Positions 51,696 to 61,050 of a stretch of DNA of 64,000 bases are shown one piece after another. The position numbers were made by a program, and so were the translations under genes. This DNA is from Gracilaria domingensis (Eukaryota; Rhodophyta; Florideophyceae; Gracilariales; Gracilariaceae). Under the pieces are notes generated by a model that ran no database searches, was not told the DNA's origin, and saw only the letters and a program-made list of their open reading frames with translations. Numbering within the stretch: position 1 is the stretch's first letter; every line of letters starts with the position of its first letter. The stretch is from contig VCMS01000229.1 in the NCBI GenBank assembly GCA_022539475.1, positions 1-64,000 of the forward strand, read 5' to 3'.

Positions 51696-54533
51696 CAGGC
51701 CCGTATCCGTGACTGACTGACTACGGCCATTTTTACACTGACTTTGACTGACTGACTTGAGCAGTTTTTTCGTAGTCATAACTGTAGTCAGCATTGCGTA
51801 CGGCAGCTCCATGCGACGTGAGATGATCTTGGAGAGGGCTAAAGTAGATTCATTCGGCCGCCGCCGGCTTTGAACAACGTATCAGTAGTTCTGAGTACCA
51901 TGATCTACAAAGCATCCGTAATCATTACTCGCTTTCTTTCATACGATTCCATCTCTAGATCGGTTCTACTCAAAATGCAGACACGAAATCGTTCTTTAGA
52001 GTCTTTACCCACACCTCCAGAAGATGATAACAGCAATAGTGACGCTTTGAACCAACAAAATGGATCCAATCTTCAAGAAAATGCACAGAAGCTTCTCTTT
52101 CGACAGCAAGAGCAACAGATGCGCCGAAGAGGTAAACCGAAGTCAACAAACAGTTCCAGCAAGTCCTCGCTTTGGAGTACTCATGCAGCTCGTATTTCAA
52201 AGAATGGTGCAAAAGCGACGTTTCAATGCATGATTTGCGACTGCAATGGGGCAATTAATCAGAACGGCTCCACGTCAAACATCATCAAACACTACCGAAT
52301 CAGGCACCAACAGTTACATGACAATTTACAAAGGCTGAACCTCTCGCTTTCTCCCCTTAAAGAAATTGAAAACGCACTTCGCCGCGAACGAAACCGTTAC
52401 AGGAAGCAGCATGCCACTCCTCCTATTACAGGTTTTTTCAAGAGAAGGGAATCTTGTCGTACTTCAGTCGTTAGTCCTCGAAACATAGGTCGTATTGTTG
52501 ACCCAAAGCTCTTCCAAACAGTTGGAACTGTTCTATTTGCCTGCGCGAGCGAATCATCGATTGCAAAAATGGGCTCACCTTTGCTGCAAGGTCTCATCGA
52601 CGTATGCGGCGGACGTTTGCACTTTTGCAGCAAAACACCTCTCGATTCCTATTTGCTTCAAGTCTACAAAGCTGTTTGCTCGATCTTAAAAGTCTCTGTA
52701 AAGGAAATCATGACTGGATGTATTACCGTTGATGGCTGGAGCGCTGCTCTTGGCGCTCCAATTCTGGGAATGACGTGGCACTATGTAGATATGGAATGGA
52801 AGCTTCGATGCTTGCCAATATCTACATTGAATATTGGGAGTACTGCAAAGAATGGAGAACAACTGCGGAGCATTATGGAAGAGGTGTTAGACCAGAGCCC
52901 AATCGTAGGCAGCGATGATATTCATGTTTTCTCAGCGACGAGTGATAATGAAGCAGCAACTGCACTTGCAGTAGATTTGATGACCAACTATGTAGGATCA
53001 GTGAGATGTGTGGTTCATACACTTGCTCTAGTTGTCAAGGACGTGTTCAGGGCAGGAACTGCATGGCAAAAAATGATGGATCATGTGGATCGTGTCACAA
53101 CTTATTTCAACCAGCATCCGAAGGCATCACAGTTGCTTCTGCAAAAACAACTAGATAGCGGTGTCACTTGTGATCGAGTACAAAAGCTGAAGCGAGATAT
53201 TCCTACACGCTGGCACTCTAAACTTGGTGCAATGCTGACATATTTTACAAGGATGACAAACATACACTCTGTGTCTGCTGATTTGAGTATTGGCCGCGAC
53301 GTTCTTCCTCAGCTGACATCCGAGCAACAGAATACGCTTGCAGAATACATCTTGGTTCTTGCTGAGGTTCGAAGAGTAGCTCGACAGCTTGAAGCCGACA
53401 AAAAAGTCACACTTTCTCGAGCACCTCGTTTATTAAGAGAGTTGCATGAAACACTGTACATAATGGCTGGAGAAATGAGTATTTTTGAGGACCAAGATGA
53501 GGGCTTTTTTCCCAACCTGGATATCGATGGTGATGACACTACTTCTCAGGGTAGTGCTCTTCCAGTACGATTGAGCTCCGCTATAGCAGACAAGGAACGA
53601 GATGAGGCGAGGCAGATCAAACTTATTCAACATTCTGCTAGAATGCTGGCTGTTTCTCTAGCAGAGCGTGTCAAAGCACGACTAGGTACATTGTGGCACC
53701 AAGTAGACGATTATGCTGCCAATTGGAGTCCAGACAGCCACGAAAGCACCGAAAACAACTTTGAAATCGTGCCGAATGAATATTCTTACACTCCACCTCC
53801 ATCGATAAGAGAATCACGACGCGTCCTTCTCTTTCACATTGCGGCACTCCTGGATGTAAACGAGTGTGGTTTTGATTTTTTAGATGGCGATGAAGAGTCG
53901 AAGCAAGAGTACAGGTCTGTTGTAGGCAGTGCTGTTGTAAGAGAGGCAATTGAACTCGATAGTTCATTGACAAACCATGGGGATGAATTGAAGGTTGTTT
54001 TCAGTTTGTTTTGCAAGGAACTGGAGAGTTCGTTGTTGATCAATGGTCGAAAAGAGCCAAGCATGGCTTTGCAATTTTGGAAATGCGCAAACGAACGAGC
54101 TGGTTTAAATAGCCCCGTTCCGTTCAACAGGATTGCACGTGCTGCTTTGTCCTCTCAAGCATCATCTGCTTCAGCTGAAAGACTTTTCAGCGACCTTGGT
54201 CGTACTGAAGGCAATCAGAGGCAATCTTTGCTTTCAGGGACGTTGGAGATGACTGAAATCATTAGAGCATTTGTGCATTCTGAGGTTCAAGGATGTCATC
54301 ATGTTCAAAACAGTTTGCTCCATCCCCGTGCTTCTGTGTTTCGAAGAATCGCATTAAAGGTAGCAAGGACAGTACTAGAAGACTCTTCAGTAGATATGTC
54401 TTAATGTATCTAGTAAAGACAAAGCCGATTTCTTGTGACTATATTCTGACTACATTAGGGTCGACTACCGGCAATTTTGCATGACTTCTTGACTTCAGGG
54501 TGCACTAAAAATGTAGTCACGAATACGCCCCTG
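51696..54533 (+). mobile_element. hAT-B transposon, complete
   Basis: 2838 bp. Terminal inverted repeats CAGGCCCGTATCCGTGACT (left, 51696-51714) and CAGGGGCGTATTCGTGACT (right, reverse complement of 54515-54533), three mismatches in 19. The 8-bp target duplication ATTGTAAT is exact at 51688-51695 and 54534-54541. GACT/GACTAC motifs are repeated just inside both ends (TGACTGACTGACTACGG, GTAGTCATAACTGTAGTC; TGACTATATTCTGACTAC). It encodes one intact transposase. It landed 25 bp from the right end of hAT-A. Confidence 0.9.
51900..54404 (+). CDS. hAT family transposase, intact (834 aa)
   Basis: ATG 51900 is the first start. ATG 51975 (25 codons on) is an alternative and still precedes every domain. 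Domains: a BED-type zinc finger (FQCMICDCNG..HYRIRH; Cys110, Cys113, His131, His136 from ATG 51900); the RNase H-like core with ITVDGWSAALGAPILGM (catalytic Asp) and SATSDNEAA; VRCVVHTLALVVKDV (CxxH); IPTRWHSKLGAMLTYF (TRW); and the C-terminal insertion/dimerisation region SSQASSASAERLFSDLGR. This is the full hAT architecture with no stop or frameshift. It acts in the nucleus on the element's own ends. It may also mobilise related non-autonomous copies. Confidence 0.9.
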   Translation: MIYKASVIITRFLSYDSISRSVLLKMQTRNRSLESLPTPPEDDNSNSDALNQQNGSNLQENAQKLLFRQQEQQMRRRGKPKSTNSSSKSSLWSTHAARISKNGAKATFQCMICDCNGAINQNGSTSNIIKHYRIRHQQLHDNLQRLNLSLSPLKEIENALRRERNRYRKQHATPPITGFFKRRESCRTSVVSPRNIGRIVDPKLFQTVGTVLFACASESSIAKMGSPLLQGLIDVCGGRLHFCSKTPLDSYLLQVYKAVCSILKVSVKEIMTGCITVDGWSAALGAPILGMTWHYVDMEWKLRCLPISTLNIGSTAKNGEQLRSIMEEVLDQSPIVGSDDIHVFSATSDNEAATALAVDLMTNYVGSVRCVVHTLALVVKDVFRAGTAWQKMMDHVDRVTTYFNQHPKASQLLLQKQLDSGVTCDRVQKLKRDIPTRWHSKLGAMLTYFTRMTNIHSVSADLSIGRDVLPQLTSEQQNTLAEYILVLAEVRRVARQLEADKKVTLSRAPRLLRELHETLYIMAGEMSIFEDQDEGFFPNLDIDGDDTTSQGSALPVRLSSAIADKERDEARQIKLIQHSARMLAVSLAERVKARLGTLWHQVDDYAANWSPDSHESTENNFEIVPNEYSYTPPPSIRESRRVLLFHIAALLDVNECGFDFLDGDEESKQEYRSVVGSAVVREAIELDSSLTNHGDELKVVFSLFCKELESSLLINGRKEPSMALQFWKCANERAGLNSPVPFNRIARAALSSQASSASAERLFSDLGRTEGNQRQSLLSGTLEMTEIIRAFVHSEVQGCHHVQNSLLHPRASVFRRIALKVARTVLEDSSVDMS

Positions 54534-54574
54534 ATTGTAATAGCAATGTATTGGGTTACAGCCGTGGTTACAAG

Positions 54575-54705
54575 CACCTATTGGAAACCAGTATATGTCG
54601 GCGGTCATCTTGATGAACGTTCCGTTCTCTCTATACGGGAACCAAGTTTCACGTTTCTTCAACTGCCCCCCGGCCTCTCTCGACGAATACCTTTCTAACC
54701 GCTAG
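54575..54705 (+). pseudogene. Harbinger transposase, 3' part
   Basis: After the right copy of GTTACAAG the frame broken at 41805 resumes exactly in phase. TTA CAA G joins CA CCT ATT GGA, reading APIGNQYMSAVILMNVPFSL, then YGNQVSRFFNCPP and SLDEYLSNR, and ends TAG 54703. The YGNQ..YF..PP..L..YL ending is typical of Harbinger transposases. Confidence 0.85.
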
Positions 54706-54861
54706 ATCCGAAAAGAAGCTTTGCGAATCGAAGAGCGTAAGTTGGCAGAGAGCGGAGGCGAGCGACGAGCCAAGCGAGAAGAAAGCCTTAGCGACCGAAG
54801 GACTTAACGCGGAGCAATTCTTCTTTAAAGATCCAGACCCATCGTCTCTATCATCTTGAGA

Positions 54862-55805
54862 TCACCACAAACGAGCTTTGTTACCACGTGAGAGGCTCGG
54901 CTGAAAGATATTTAAAAGGAGCTTAATGTTCACTATTACAAGGCACATACACGCCTTTTTTTCTTCTTTCTTCTCCTTGCGATCCTTTTCTTTGTCTTCT
55001 TTCTCGAGAATAAACCTTTCCCTATGTAGTGCTAGACGTTCTGACTCCAAATTATTGCCAAGTGCTTCACTTTTCTCAAGCGCCGCCGTTAACATCTCTA
55101 GGTCGTTGTATAAAAAAGACTGGGAAAATTTCCTCTCTATTTCTTTGCACGACTTTGAAAAGTAGAGCCATTGCTTTCTTTTTTATTGTTTTCGTCAGCC
55201 TTTTTATCTTTGTAGCTTTTTCTTCAATAAAAATTACCTAGTTTTCTTTTTTTTCTTTATCTTGATGTGTTCGTTTTTATATGCTTTCTGTTATTTATGA
55301 TCGTCGCGTGCTTGTTACATGAAACTAAAATGCTTCTCTAGCTTTGCAATCTCCTTATCAACGCGACTGTCCTTCTTCTCCGGAGCATTTTTATTGTCAT
55401 AGATACATTGCAAGCGCTTGTATTTGTCTTGCAAAAGCTTCCATGTGATGGCAGTTGACATTTTTTTGTACCGTTTGTTTTGCTGCAAGCAATTTCAAAA
55501 AGTTTCTTAGTTTGGTGTTTTGGCGCTACGTATGATTTTGCTTTCGCATCTTTTTTTACTATAAAGAAATCTTTGGCGGCTATAAATAGCAGTCGCTTTG
55601 CCGCTTAACCTTTTTTTGGAGGCCGTGACTTGGTTTTTTTTGACGTGGTCTACAAGAATGTGCGCTGCAATGCCGTTGTTATTGTGGTCTGGTTAGTAAT
55701 TGAAGATGAGGAAGGTGGAATCGATGGGAATTCTACGATGGAAAGCTTTGGAATCACGTCAGGTTTTCTTGTATTGTCCTGTCTGACGTACTTGTGAGGC
55801 TGCAT
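54862..55805 (-). pseudogene. Harbinger Myb/SANT-like protein, decayed
   Basis: ATG 55805. Coding in the minus direction: an acidic/serine linker (FPSIPPSSSSITNQ), a basic patch with two stops (TAG about 55650, TAA about 55607), a helical block KRLLFIAAKDFFIV..HQTKKLFEIA, then after a frameshift TWKLLQDKYKRLQCIYDN, typical of trihelix/Myb-like DNA-binding domains. It ends in a charged coiled coil (ESERLALHRERFILEKEDKE). Such a protein is the usual second gene of PIF/Harbinger elements and is needed for nuclear import and end binding of the transposase. It is convergent with the transposase. Confidence 0.6.
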
Positions 55806-55860
55806 CAGCTCATTAACGCAAAATGTTGTTGCTCAAACCGTTTTACTAATATGTCCGTTT

Positions 55861-56689
55861 TCAGCAATGTTTGTCATGGCGTCTGCAAGGATTCTGCAAT
55901 ACGTGTATCAATTTTTTTTCTCACGAATTGCAGAATTTGACTTGCGTAATTTGTCTAATGTGTCCAAACAAGCCGACGAACTTGGCGATGAAGAAATTGG
56001 TGAGGGATGATTCAGCAAACTGTAATCAAAATGCTGCATACCTCTGTACGTGTTACTGCTTAACAGGTACACAGCATTTTGATTACAGTACAACGAATCC
56101 TACACTGTAATGCAATGAAGCAATTCCAATTCCGTTGAGAACCATGACATAGGCTTACAGCTATTCTGTCATTTCGCAGTCGTGGGGTGTAGCCGTAGTT
56201 GATTGATGAAAGGGACGCAATCAACTTTTCCGTGGCGTACACCAATTTATGTGGTGCCACACTATTTTATTGGTTACTTTCTATTTCGGACATCAGAATC
56301 TGGCATCTGAAGCCATTGATTCGACACATTCCGCCTCCGTTACCACACGTTTGCCATGGAGCACAAGCGCCTCCGTGGGCCAGAAGTCGAAGTCATCGCC
56401 ATAGGCGGGAAAGTCTCGTGAACGGCCTGTACTAGGAATCCAGGATCATCGATATATCCGCGATATCTGGCTTTGCACAGCTTGCCGTTCTAGGCAATCG
56501 GCCTTATCGAAAATCGGAAGGAGGCTACGCCACAGAAAGATGCATATGCTTTTGTCGAGTGTCTACATAGAGTAATATATCGACTGTTGATGCTTCCATT
56601 TGCTGAACTCACGTACTTGGCTACGCAAGGGACTGTTGTGACTATGCATTGAGGCGCCATCGATTCACCACGACGCTGACAAATTCCGA
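55861..56689. other. Intergenic, no gene supported
   Basis: Contains the inverted repeat at 56021-56087. No convincing reading frame. It provides the upstream region of the methyltransferase gene. No clear TATA was found within 150 bp of its start. Confidence 0.4.
56021..56087. repeat. 16-bp perfect inverted repeat (hairpin, 35-nt loop)
   Basis: TGTAATCAAAATGCTG (56021-56036) and its exact complement CAGCATTTTGATTACA (56072-56087). It could be a remnant of small palindromic transposon ends or a structured RNA. It lies near the expected right border of the Harbinger element. Confidence 0.6.
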
Positions 56690-57868
56690 ATGGCTCTTAC
56701 GAGGAGGCTCGGGTGGACACAACGTCTGCTCCTGGTTCTAGTTCTCTTCGGTGCTGGACTTTGTCTCATGCTTCTTCTGCAGAAGGACGCCATTATCGAC
56801 GCCGCTGCCTCAGCCAAGGCTGCGTTGGCAGCGACTACCTTACCCGAGTCTGCCTTGGTCACGACTGCCCCAAAAGCGAATGCCTTAGCCCGGACAGGAA
56901 ATCTTTCTGGCATACCACCATCACTCGCGGATGATCTGAAAGCCGAAGGACTTTCATCCGAAAATGTCACTTTTGTCCTCCAGAACGATATGAATGCCAC
57001 TTTCTTCTTCGTTGAAGACGATCCAAAACGGAATATGGACCCAGCACGCGCGGATCTACTGAATACGGAAGAAAATGTTCGAAGTCTTTTTCATCACCTG
57101 CTCTTCCGGCCGGCATGCCGGATGCGTGAGGAGATAAAGCAGTGGGGAAATTCGTGTGCGAAACGTGATGAGAATCGAGAGCAGGTGGTAATCGACGTAG
57201 GGTGCAACCGCGGGTATTACAGTCTCATGGCAGCTACGTATGGCAGTCGTGTTTATGCTTTTGATCCGCAACCTCATTGCACTACTCTGCTGTCAGCTTC
57301 AGTGTTTGCCAATGGCCTTCAGGACCTTGTGAAGTTAAAGAATGCGTTTCTCACAAACAAAACTGGCGAGACTATCGAAGTGCGACGGGGAGCAGGATGC
57401 TCGAGTACATTTCGCAATGATAACCATTATGGATATGCTGACGCTTTTGGAAAAGCCCTTGATCCGATATCAGGTGCCAATTTGACGGTCACGGTTGGAG
57501 GGGTTTCGTTGGATGATCTTTTTGACGCTGATAGACATGATGTGTTGTTGTTGAAGGTGGATGTAGAATGGTTTTTAAGCCATGCTTTGGCCAGTGGCAA
57601 GAAACTACTTGAAAGGGGAGCAGTCCGAAACATAGTACTCGACTTCAATCTGTCCATGATAACGAGACACGAGGGAAGTCTTGAGGTCGTGAAAGACAAG
57701 TCCATGCACCTTGTTCGGCAGTTGATGGACGAGTATAGATACAAAAGCAAAGGTTCGCACAAAGGCAACTGGGAGATGCAGGAAGAGATGCGTGTGGAAG
57801 ACTGGGAAACGCTGCTTTCAAAGGAGGAAAGCAAACCCATATCGACCGACGCATGGTTTTATAAATGA
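56690..57868 (+). CDS. FkbM-family methyltransferase with N-terminal membrane anchor
   Basis: ATG 56690, 392 aa, ending TGA. A short basic stretch is followed by one hydrophobic helix (residues about 12-31, LLLVLVLFGAGLCLMLLLQ), a type II signal anchor, so the catalytic part should face the Golgi/ER lumen. The SAM-binding motif is VVIDVGCNRGYYS (166-178) with the ribose-binding acidic position in YAFDPQP (Asp192). Later VLLLKVDVEWF corresponds to the family's LKIDVEG motif. FkbM enzymes O-methylate hydroxyl groups, often on sugars or lipids. The Golgi-type topology suggests a glycan or glycolipid substrate (inference). No stop or frameshift. It is a single-exon gene. Confidence 0.8.
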   Translation: MALTRRLGWTQRLLLVLVLFGAGLCLMLLLQKDAIIDAAASAKAALAATTLPESALVTTAPKANALARTGNLSGIPPSLADDLKAEGLSSENVTFVLQNDMNATFFFVEDDPKRNMDPARADLLNTEENVRSLFHHLLFRPACRMREEIKQWGNSCAKRDENREQVVIDVGCNRGYYSLMAATYGSRVYAFDPQPHCTTLLSASVFANGLQDLVKLKNAFLTNKTGETIEVRRGAGCSSTFRNDNHYGYADAFGKALDPISGANLTVTVGGVSLDDLFDADRHDVLLLKVDVEWFLSHALASGKKLLERGAVRNIVLDFNLSMITRHEGSLEVVKDKSMHLVRQLMDEYRYKSKGSHKGNWEMQEEMRVEDWETLLSKEESKPISTDAWFYK

Positions 57869-57907
57869 GGGTGGCTTTGCTAAGGATCTGTGAGCAATCT
57901 GCTCTGA

Positions 57908-58491
57908 GACGAAGAGACTGCGACGCTGCTGCTGGTGGAGCACGTGTCGCTCAGCACCGACGGGCAGCGACACGAGTCCGGCGGAAGGGACGCGACGGGT
58001 CTTCGCCTGGGTAAGCCATACACCGGGGAACTGGAGGTCCACGCCGCATTGCTGTAACGCGTCTGCCGCGTGTCGTGCGTGGCAATGTGTCGGTTTCGTT
58101 CGGCGGCGGCGCCGCGCGCGTGTGGCGCGCGCGGAATGCGGAACACCTTCGCGTCAGCGGGCACGTGCTGCCTCCGGCGCACGACATGCGCCGGGCTGCA
58201 AGTAGCGCGACGGGGCCACGCACTCGCTACGCCTGCCAGTCCGGAGAAAATGGAACCTTCTCGAGTGTCCAGTCGACACCGTCAGCTCGTACCAGATTTG
58301 CGGAGCTACGGAGGACGCCCAAGACATGGGGCGGCCCCGTCCGCGTCGCGGCGGCCGCAAGCGCGTCGCCATGCATCGGGCCAGGTGAACGACGGGAGGC
58401 GGTGTGCGACAGCGTGTCCCGGGCGGAGGCGGTGGCTGCGATAGCAGTGGTCGCGAGGCCTTCGCGCGATTCGGGAGGGACAAAGCAGTAG
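57908..58491 (+). pseudogene. GC-rich host gene relic, frameshifted, unknown family
   Basis: From 57908 an open frame reads ETATLLLVEHVSLSTDGQ, then LRLGKPYTGELEVHAALL, and stops at TAA 58055. About four-fifths of its third codon positions are G or C. A one-base shift just before that stop joins it to the frame IAVTRLPRVVRGNVSVSFGG, then RARNAEHLRVSGHVLPP, which stays open to 58491. The beta-strand-like, high-GC3 sequence resembles the other host genes here rather than transposons. Start missing, function unknown. Confidence 0.4.
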
Positions 58492-58657
58492 GCTACGCAC
58501 GCCGATTTGCCCGCAAACCCGTGTGCGTTGCGCTGTGCCCGGCCGCTGAGAAAGGGCGCCGACGTCCGCTACGGTTTGTCTTAATTCGGTACAAAGCTGT
58601 TTAATGCTTCACGAAACTGTCACGTATTGTCCTGGGCGCTACCAACACCTAGGCTTC

Positions 58658-59794
58658 CTAATCAGAGCTGACATCGTCCCAAAACGCAGCCACAGCGTCA
58701 GCATAATCCGCGTGATTGTTGTAAACGTCCTCGATAATCGATTCAAGCTGAGAGCGTTCCACATACGCCACTACGCCTTCCGTAACACCCAGAATAATCT
58801 GGAAGATTGCCAGAACCTTTGCCTCAGTTTCAATCGAACTCTCTGCCACCTCTTCTGTTTTCTTCCACGGAGCGACCTTATTCTCGTCAACTAGCATCCT
58901 CATCTCATCTAGCTCTTCCGGGTCTTCGAGCCGTATGACGTCGTTGTTGGCCTTGTTCAAATTCCTGGCCTCTCGATACGTCTTGAACGACTGCCAAAGC
59001 TTCTCGCCGGCCTCGAGAGTACCCCTGAGAAGTGTCAGCGCATACGTGATGGTGCGGAGCGTCTCGAGTGAATCTAAGAAATCTGTGCGATCTTCCTCAT
59101 CGGCGGCTATTAACGAGTCCACCGCATCACTGCGGAACGACATCCAAAGCACTCCGTCCGTGTCAGACATGGCATCAAAGTCGCCTTTCACCTCATCCAC
59201 AGACATCTGAATCCTTTTCACCACTTTATCCTGTACGTATCCCATTATTGTGTTCGCAACATAATCGCCAGTGCTGCTCTCCTTTCCGAGATCCACCATA
59301 TACTTCGTAAGATTGAGCGCCGACTGAACTTCAGGGTAGCTTGTCAACCAGTTGGATGATTCACTGGAAAGTTTGAGCTGCTCGTCAAGCTCTCGTTTCT
59401 TCTCCGTTATCTCTTCCTCCATTCCGACATGCACCGCAATGTTGATGGCGAGGGCTATGTTTCCAATGTATGGAATCCAAGAAACAGTAGCTGTCGAAAC
59501 ATCCGTAATTGCGACCACTTCCTCCTCACCAAAAATAACACCCGCGGTCTGCTGACTCTCTTGTTTTGCTTTGTCCGCGTCACTAACGATGCTAGCTTTC
59601 AAAGTTTCCTTCGAGTACTTGGCCATCTTTGTGAAATTCGAAACTGCTTCTAATAAAGCTGTTCTAGATCCCATCACGGATGCCACGGCTTCATCATTGC
59701 TCCACCAGGTCTTGAACGCGTAAAATTGCACGACTTGGGAATGAGTCGCATTGTCAATCGTTTCTAGATCTGCTTCAGTTGGAGCGTAGGCCAT
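58658..59794 (-). CDS. Helical protein of unknown family, paralog A
   Basis: ATG 59794 (MAYAPTEADLET), 378 aa, TAG stop. This start is chosen because the paralog at 61051 begins at the matching place; an upstream ATG exists but its leader looks non-coding. No signal peptide. Almost wholly helical: YAFKTWWSND, ASVMGSRTALLEAVSNFTK, a hydrophobic segment VSWIPYIGNIALAINIAVHV (about 110-130), NWLTSYPEVQ, ANTIMGYVQD, a Glu/Lys-rich region, then a second hydrophobic segment AIFQIILGVTEGVVAYVER near the C-terminus. Long helices with a central hydrophobic hairpin recall alpha-type membrane-inserting proteins, but I cannot assign a family. A TATA box lies 128-134 bp upstream. Confidence 0.75.
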   Translation of the reverse strand: MAYAPTEADLETIDNATHSQVVQFYAFKTWWSNDEAVASVMGSRTALLEAVSNFTKMAKYSKETLKASIVSDADKAKQESQQTAGVIFGEEEVVAITDVSTATVSWIPYIGNIALAINIAVHVGMEEEITEKKRELDEQLKLSSESSNWLTSYPEVQSALNLTKYMVDLGKESSTGDYVANTIMGYVQDKVVKRIQMSVDEVKGDFDAMSDTDGVLWMSFRSDAVDSLIAADEEDRTDFLDSLETLRTITYALTLLRGTLEAGEKLWQSFKTYREARNLNKANNDVIRLEDPEELDEMRMLVDENKVAPWKKTEEVAESSIETEAKVLAIFQIILGVTEGVVAYVERSQLESIIEDVYNNHADYADAVAAFWDDVSSD

Positions 59795-59921
59795 GATTAC
59801 TATGATATTGATCGGCGAGAGGGAAAGGTTAATGATTCGAGTTCTGTTATCGTATTGACAGAAAAGAATGTCCAGATCCTTCGACCGGATGGTCATCGCG
59901 ACTTGGATCTTGATTCTTTTG

Positions 59922-59928
59922 CTTTATA
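59922..59928 (-). promoter_or_regulatory. TATA box of paralog A
   Basis: TATAAAG on the minus strand, about 130 bp upstream of ATG 59794. The partner gene has TATAAAA at the same distance. Confidence 0.5.
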
Positions 59929-60914
59929 TTGAAGGTGTGAACCCCTTTCAAAGTTCAGGTGGTGAGAATCTCACCGAATCCCCATCGACAGCCGAATAGG
60001 ACTGAACATGACCTCTACTGTAAACCCTTAGGCTCTTTCTTCGACAGTACTATCAATCGAATTCAGACACAAAACCTGAGTCAGCAAACTAGAGTGTGCA
60101 AACGACACAAAGTATGCTTGCTTGTTTGTATGTTTGTAGCTATGGAAGCAACCAGGAGGTTCCAACTCAATTACTCTGGCTTTTGGGCACATCCGACAGT
60201 AATTCTTATTTGGATGCGTCGTTCATGACCGCATGAGTATCTATCGCGGAGCAAGTTATCTGTGAGTCATCGAGATTTAGATCAAGACCCATTTCCTTCA
60301 TTTGGCCTATTCTTTGAGTCGCTCTGTCTCTGAACTGATATTGACAGACAAAGGGCGTATACGAGGGCGGATGACGTCAGGCTCTCTAGCGCAGATGTAT
60401 CCGTTGGAATCAGTACCTGATTTTTATTCAGCTAATGACTCCAGTTACGACAACCACAAGGATAGTGAAAAACAATCAATGCTTTAGAGAGCAAGCTTAC
60501 CAATGACGAAAACATATAACTGTGATGTATAAGAATTCTGTTGAGCGACAGCTGTAGGAGTGCACTACCTCCCTGTGGTCCCCCTCCTCTGTTCGAGTGG
60601 TACATTTCTATGATGGCCACTTTCGCTGGGCATATCCGGAAACGGTGCTGCACGTGTGGACTGTAATGGCATGGTTGCGAGTCGCAACTTGCGACATGCA
60701 AAATGCGTACGTAAAAATGTTCATTACAGCACGTTGATTGCGACACGTATGAGTAAATGGTCGTCCGGATCCAAGAAGGTATCTTTGCGCGAGAAATAGA
60801 CCTAACGGATTCCCACGAATTGCCAGGCCTTGTTGGAACAAGTTCAGCTTATCAAACTTTGCACATGCAGAGATCTGGGGTCTTGGTAAACATGAAGCGC
60901 TGCCCAATGTCGCG
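59929..60914. other. Divergent intergenic region between the helical paralogs
   Basis: No gene supported. It contains the upstream regulatory DNA of both divergent genes. No clear shared operator was found by eye beyond the two TATA boxes. Confidence 0.4.
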
Positions 60915-60921
60915 TATAAAA
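60915..60921 (+). promoter_or_regulatory. TATA box of paralog B
   Basis: GTATAAAAGC (TATAAAA) lies 130 bp upstream of ATG 61051. The leader is pyrimidine-rich (CTCTCTTCTTTCCTCTCTC). Confidence 0.6.
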
Positions 60922-61050
60922 GCTCGTCCGCCCCGAGTCTGTTCCCAAAATGTTGTTTGCATCCATCGCCCCAAACCGCCCAGACACCCGAGATTTCTCA
61001 GTCTAGAATCTCCAGCTCTCTTCTTTCCTCTCTCGCCACAATCTTCGAAA

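Larger units (their letters stand above)
41806..54566 (-). mobile_element. hAT-A transposon, host of two further insertions
   Basis: 8-bp target duplication GTTACAAG at 41798-41805 and 54567-54574. Terminal inverted repeats are CAGGGCTGTAACCAATA on the left and CACGGCTGTAACCCAATA on the right (reverse-complemented). Both ends carry repeated GCAATAyGTATTGCAATA motifs (41820-41970 and 51570-51690), as is usual subterminally in hAT elements. Its transposase gene is on the minus strand (51194-49326). Subtracting copia-2 and hAT-B with their duplications leaves 2829 bp, a normal hAT length. Confidence 0.85.
40301..55860 (+). mobile_element. PIF/Harbinger element enlarged by nested insertions
   Basis: The two gene remnants typical of Harbinger elements are present: a DDE transposase on plus (40428-54705, interrupted by insertions) and a Myb/SANT-like protein on minus (55805-54862), convergent. 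Inside the transposase lie a TRIM (40659-40986) and hAT-A (41806-54566). Outer ends are approximate because terminal inverted repeats and the 3-bp target duplication were not found. Confidence 0.65.

Noticed and set aside
55908..56110. Small frames on both strands around the 56-kb hairpin
   Set aside because: They are produced by the inverted repeat and have no conserved sequence.
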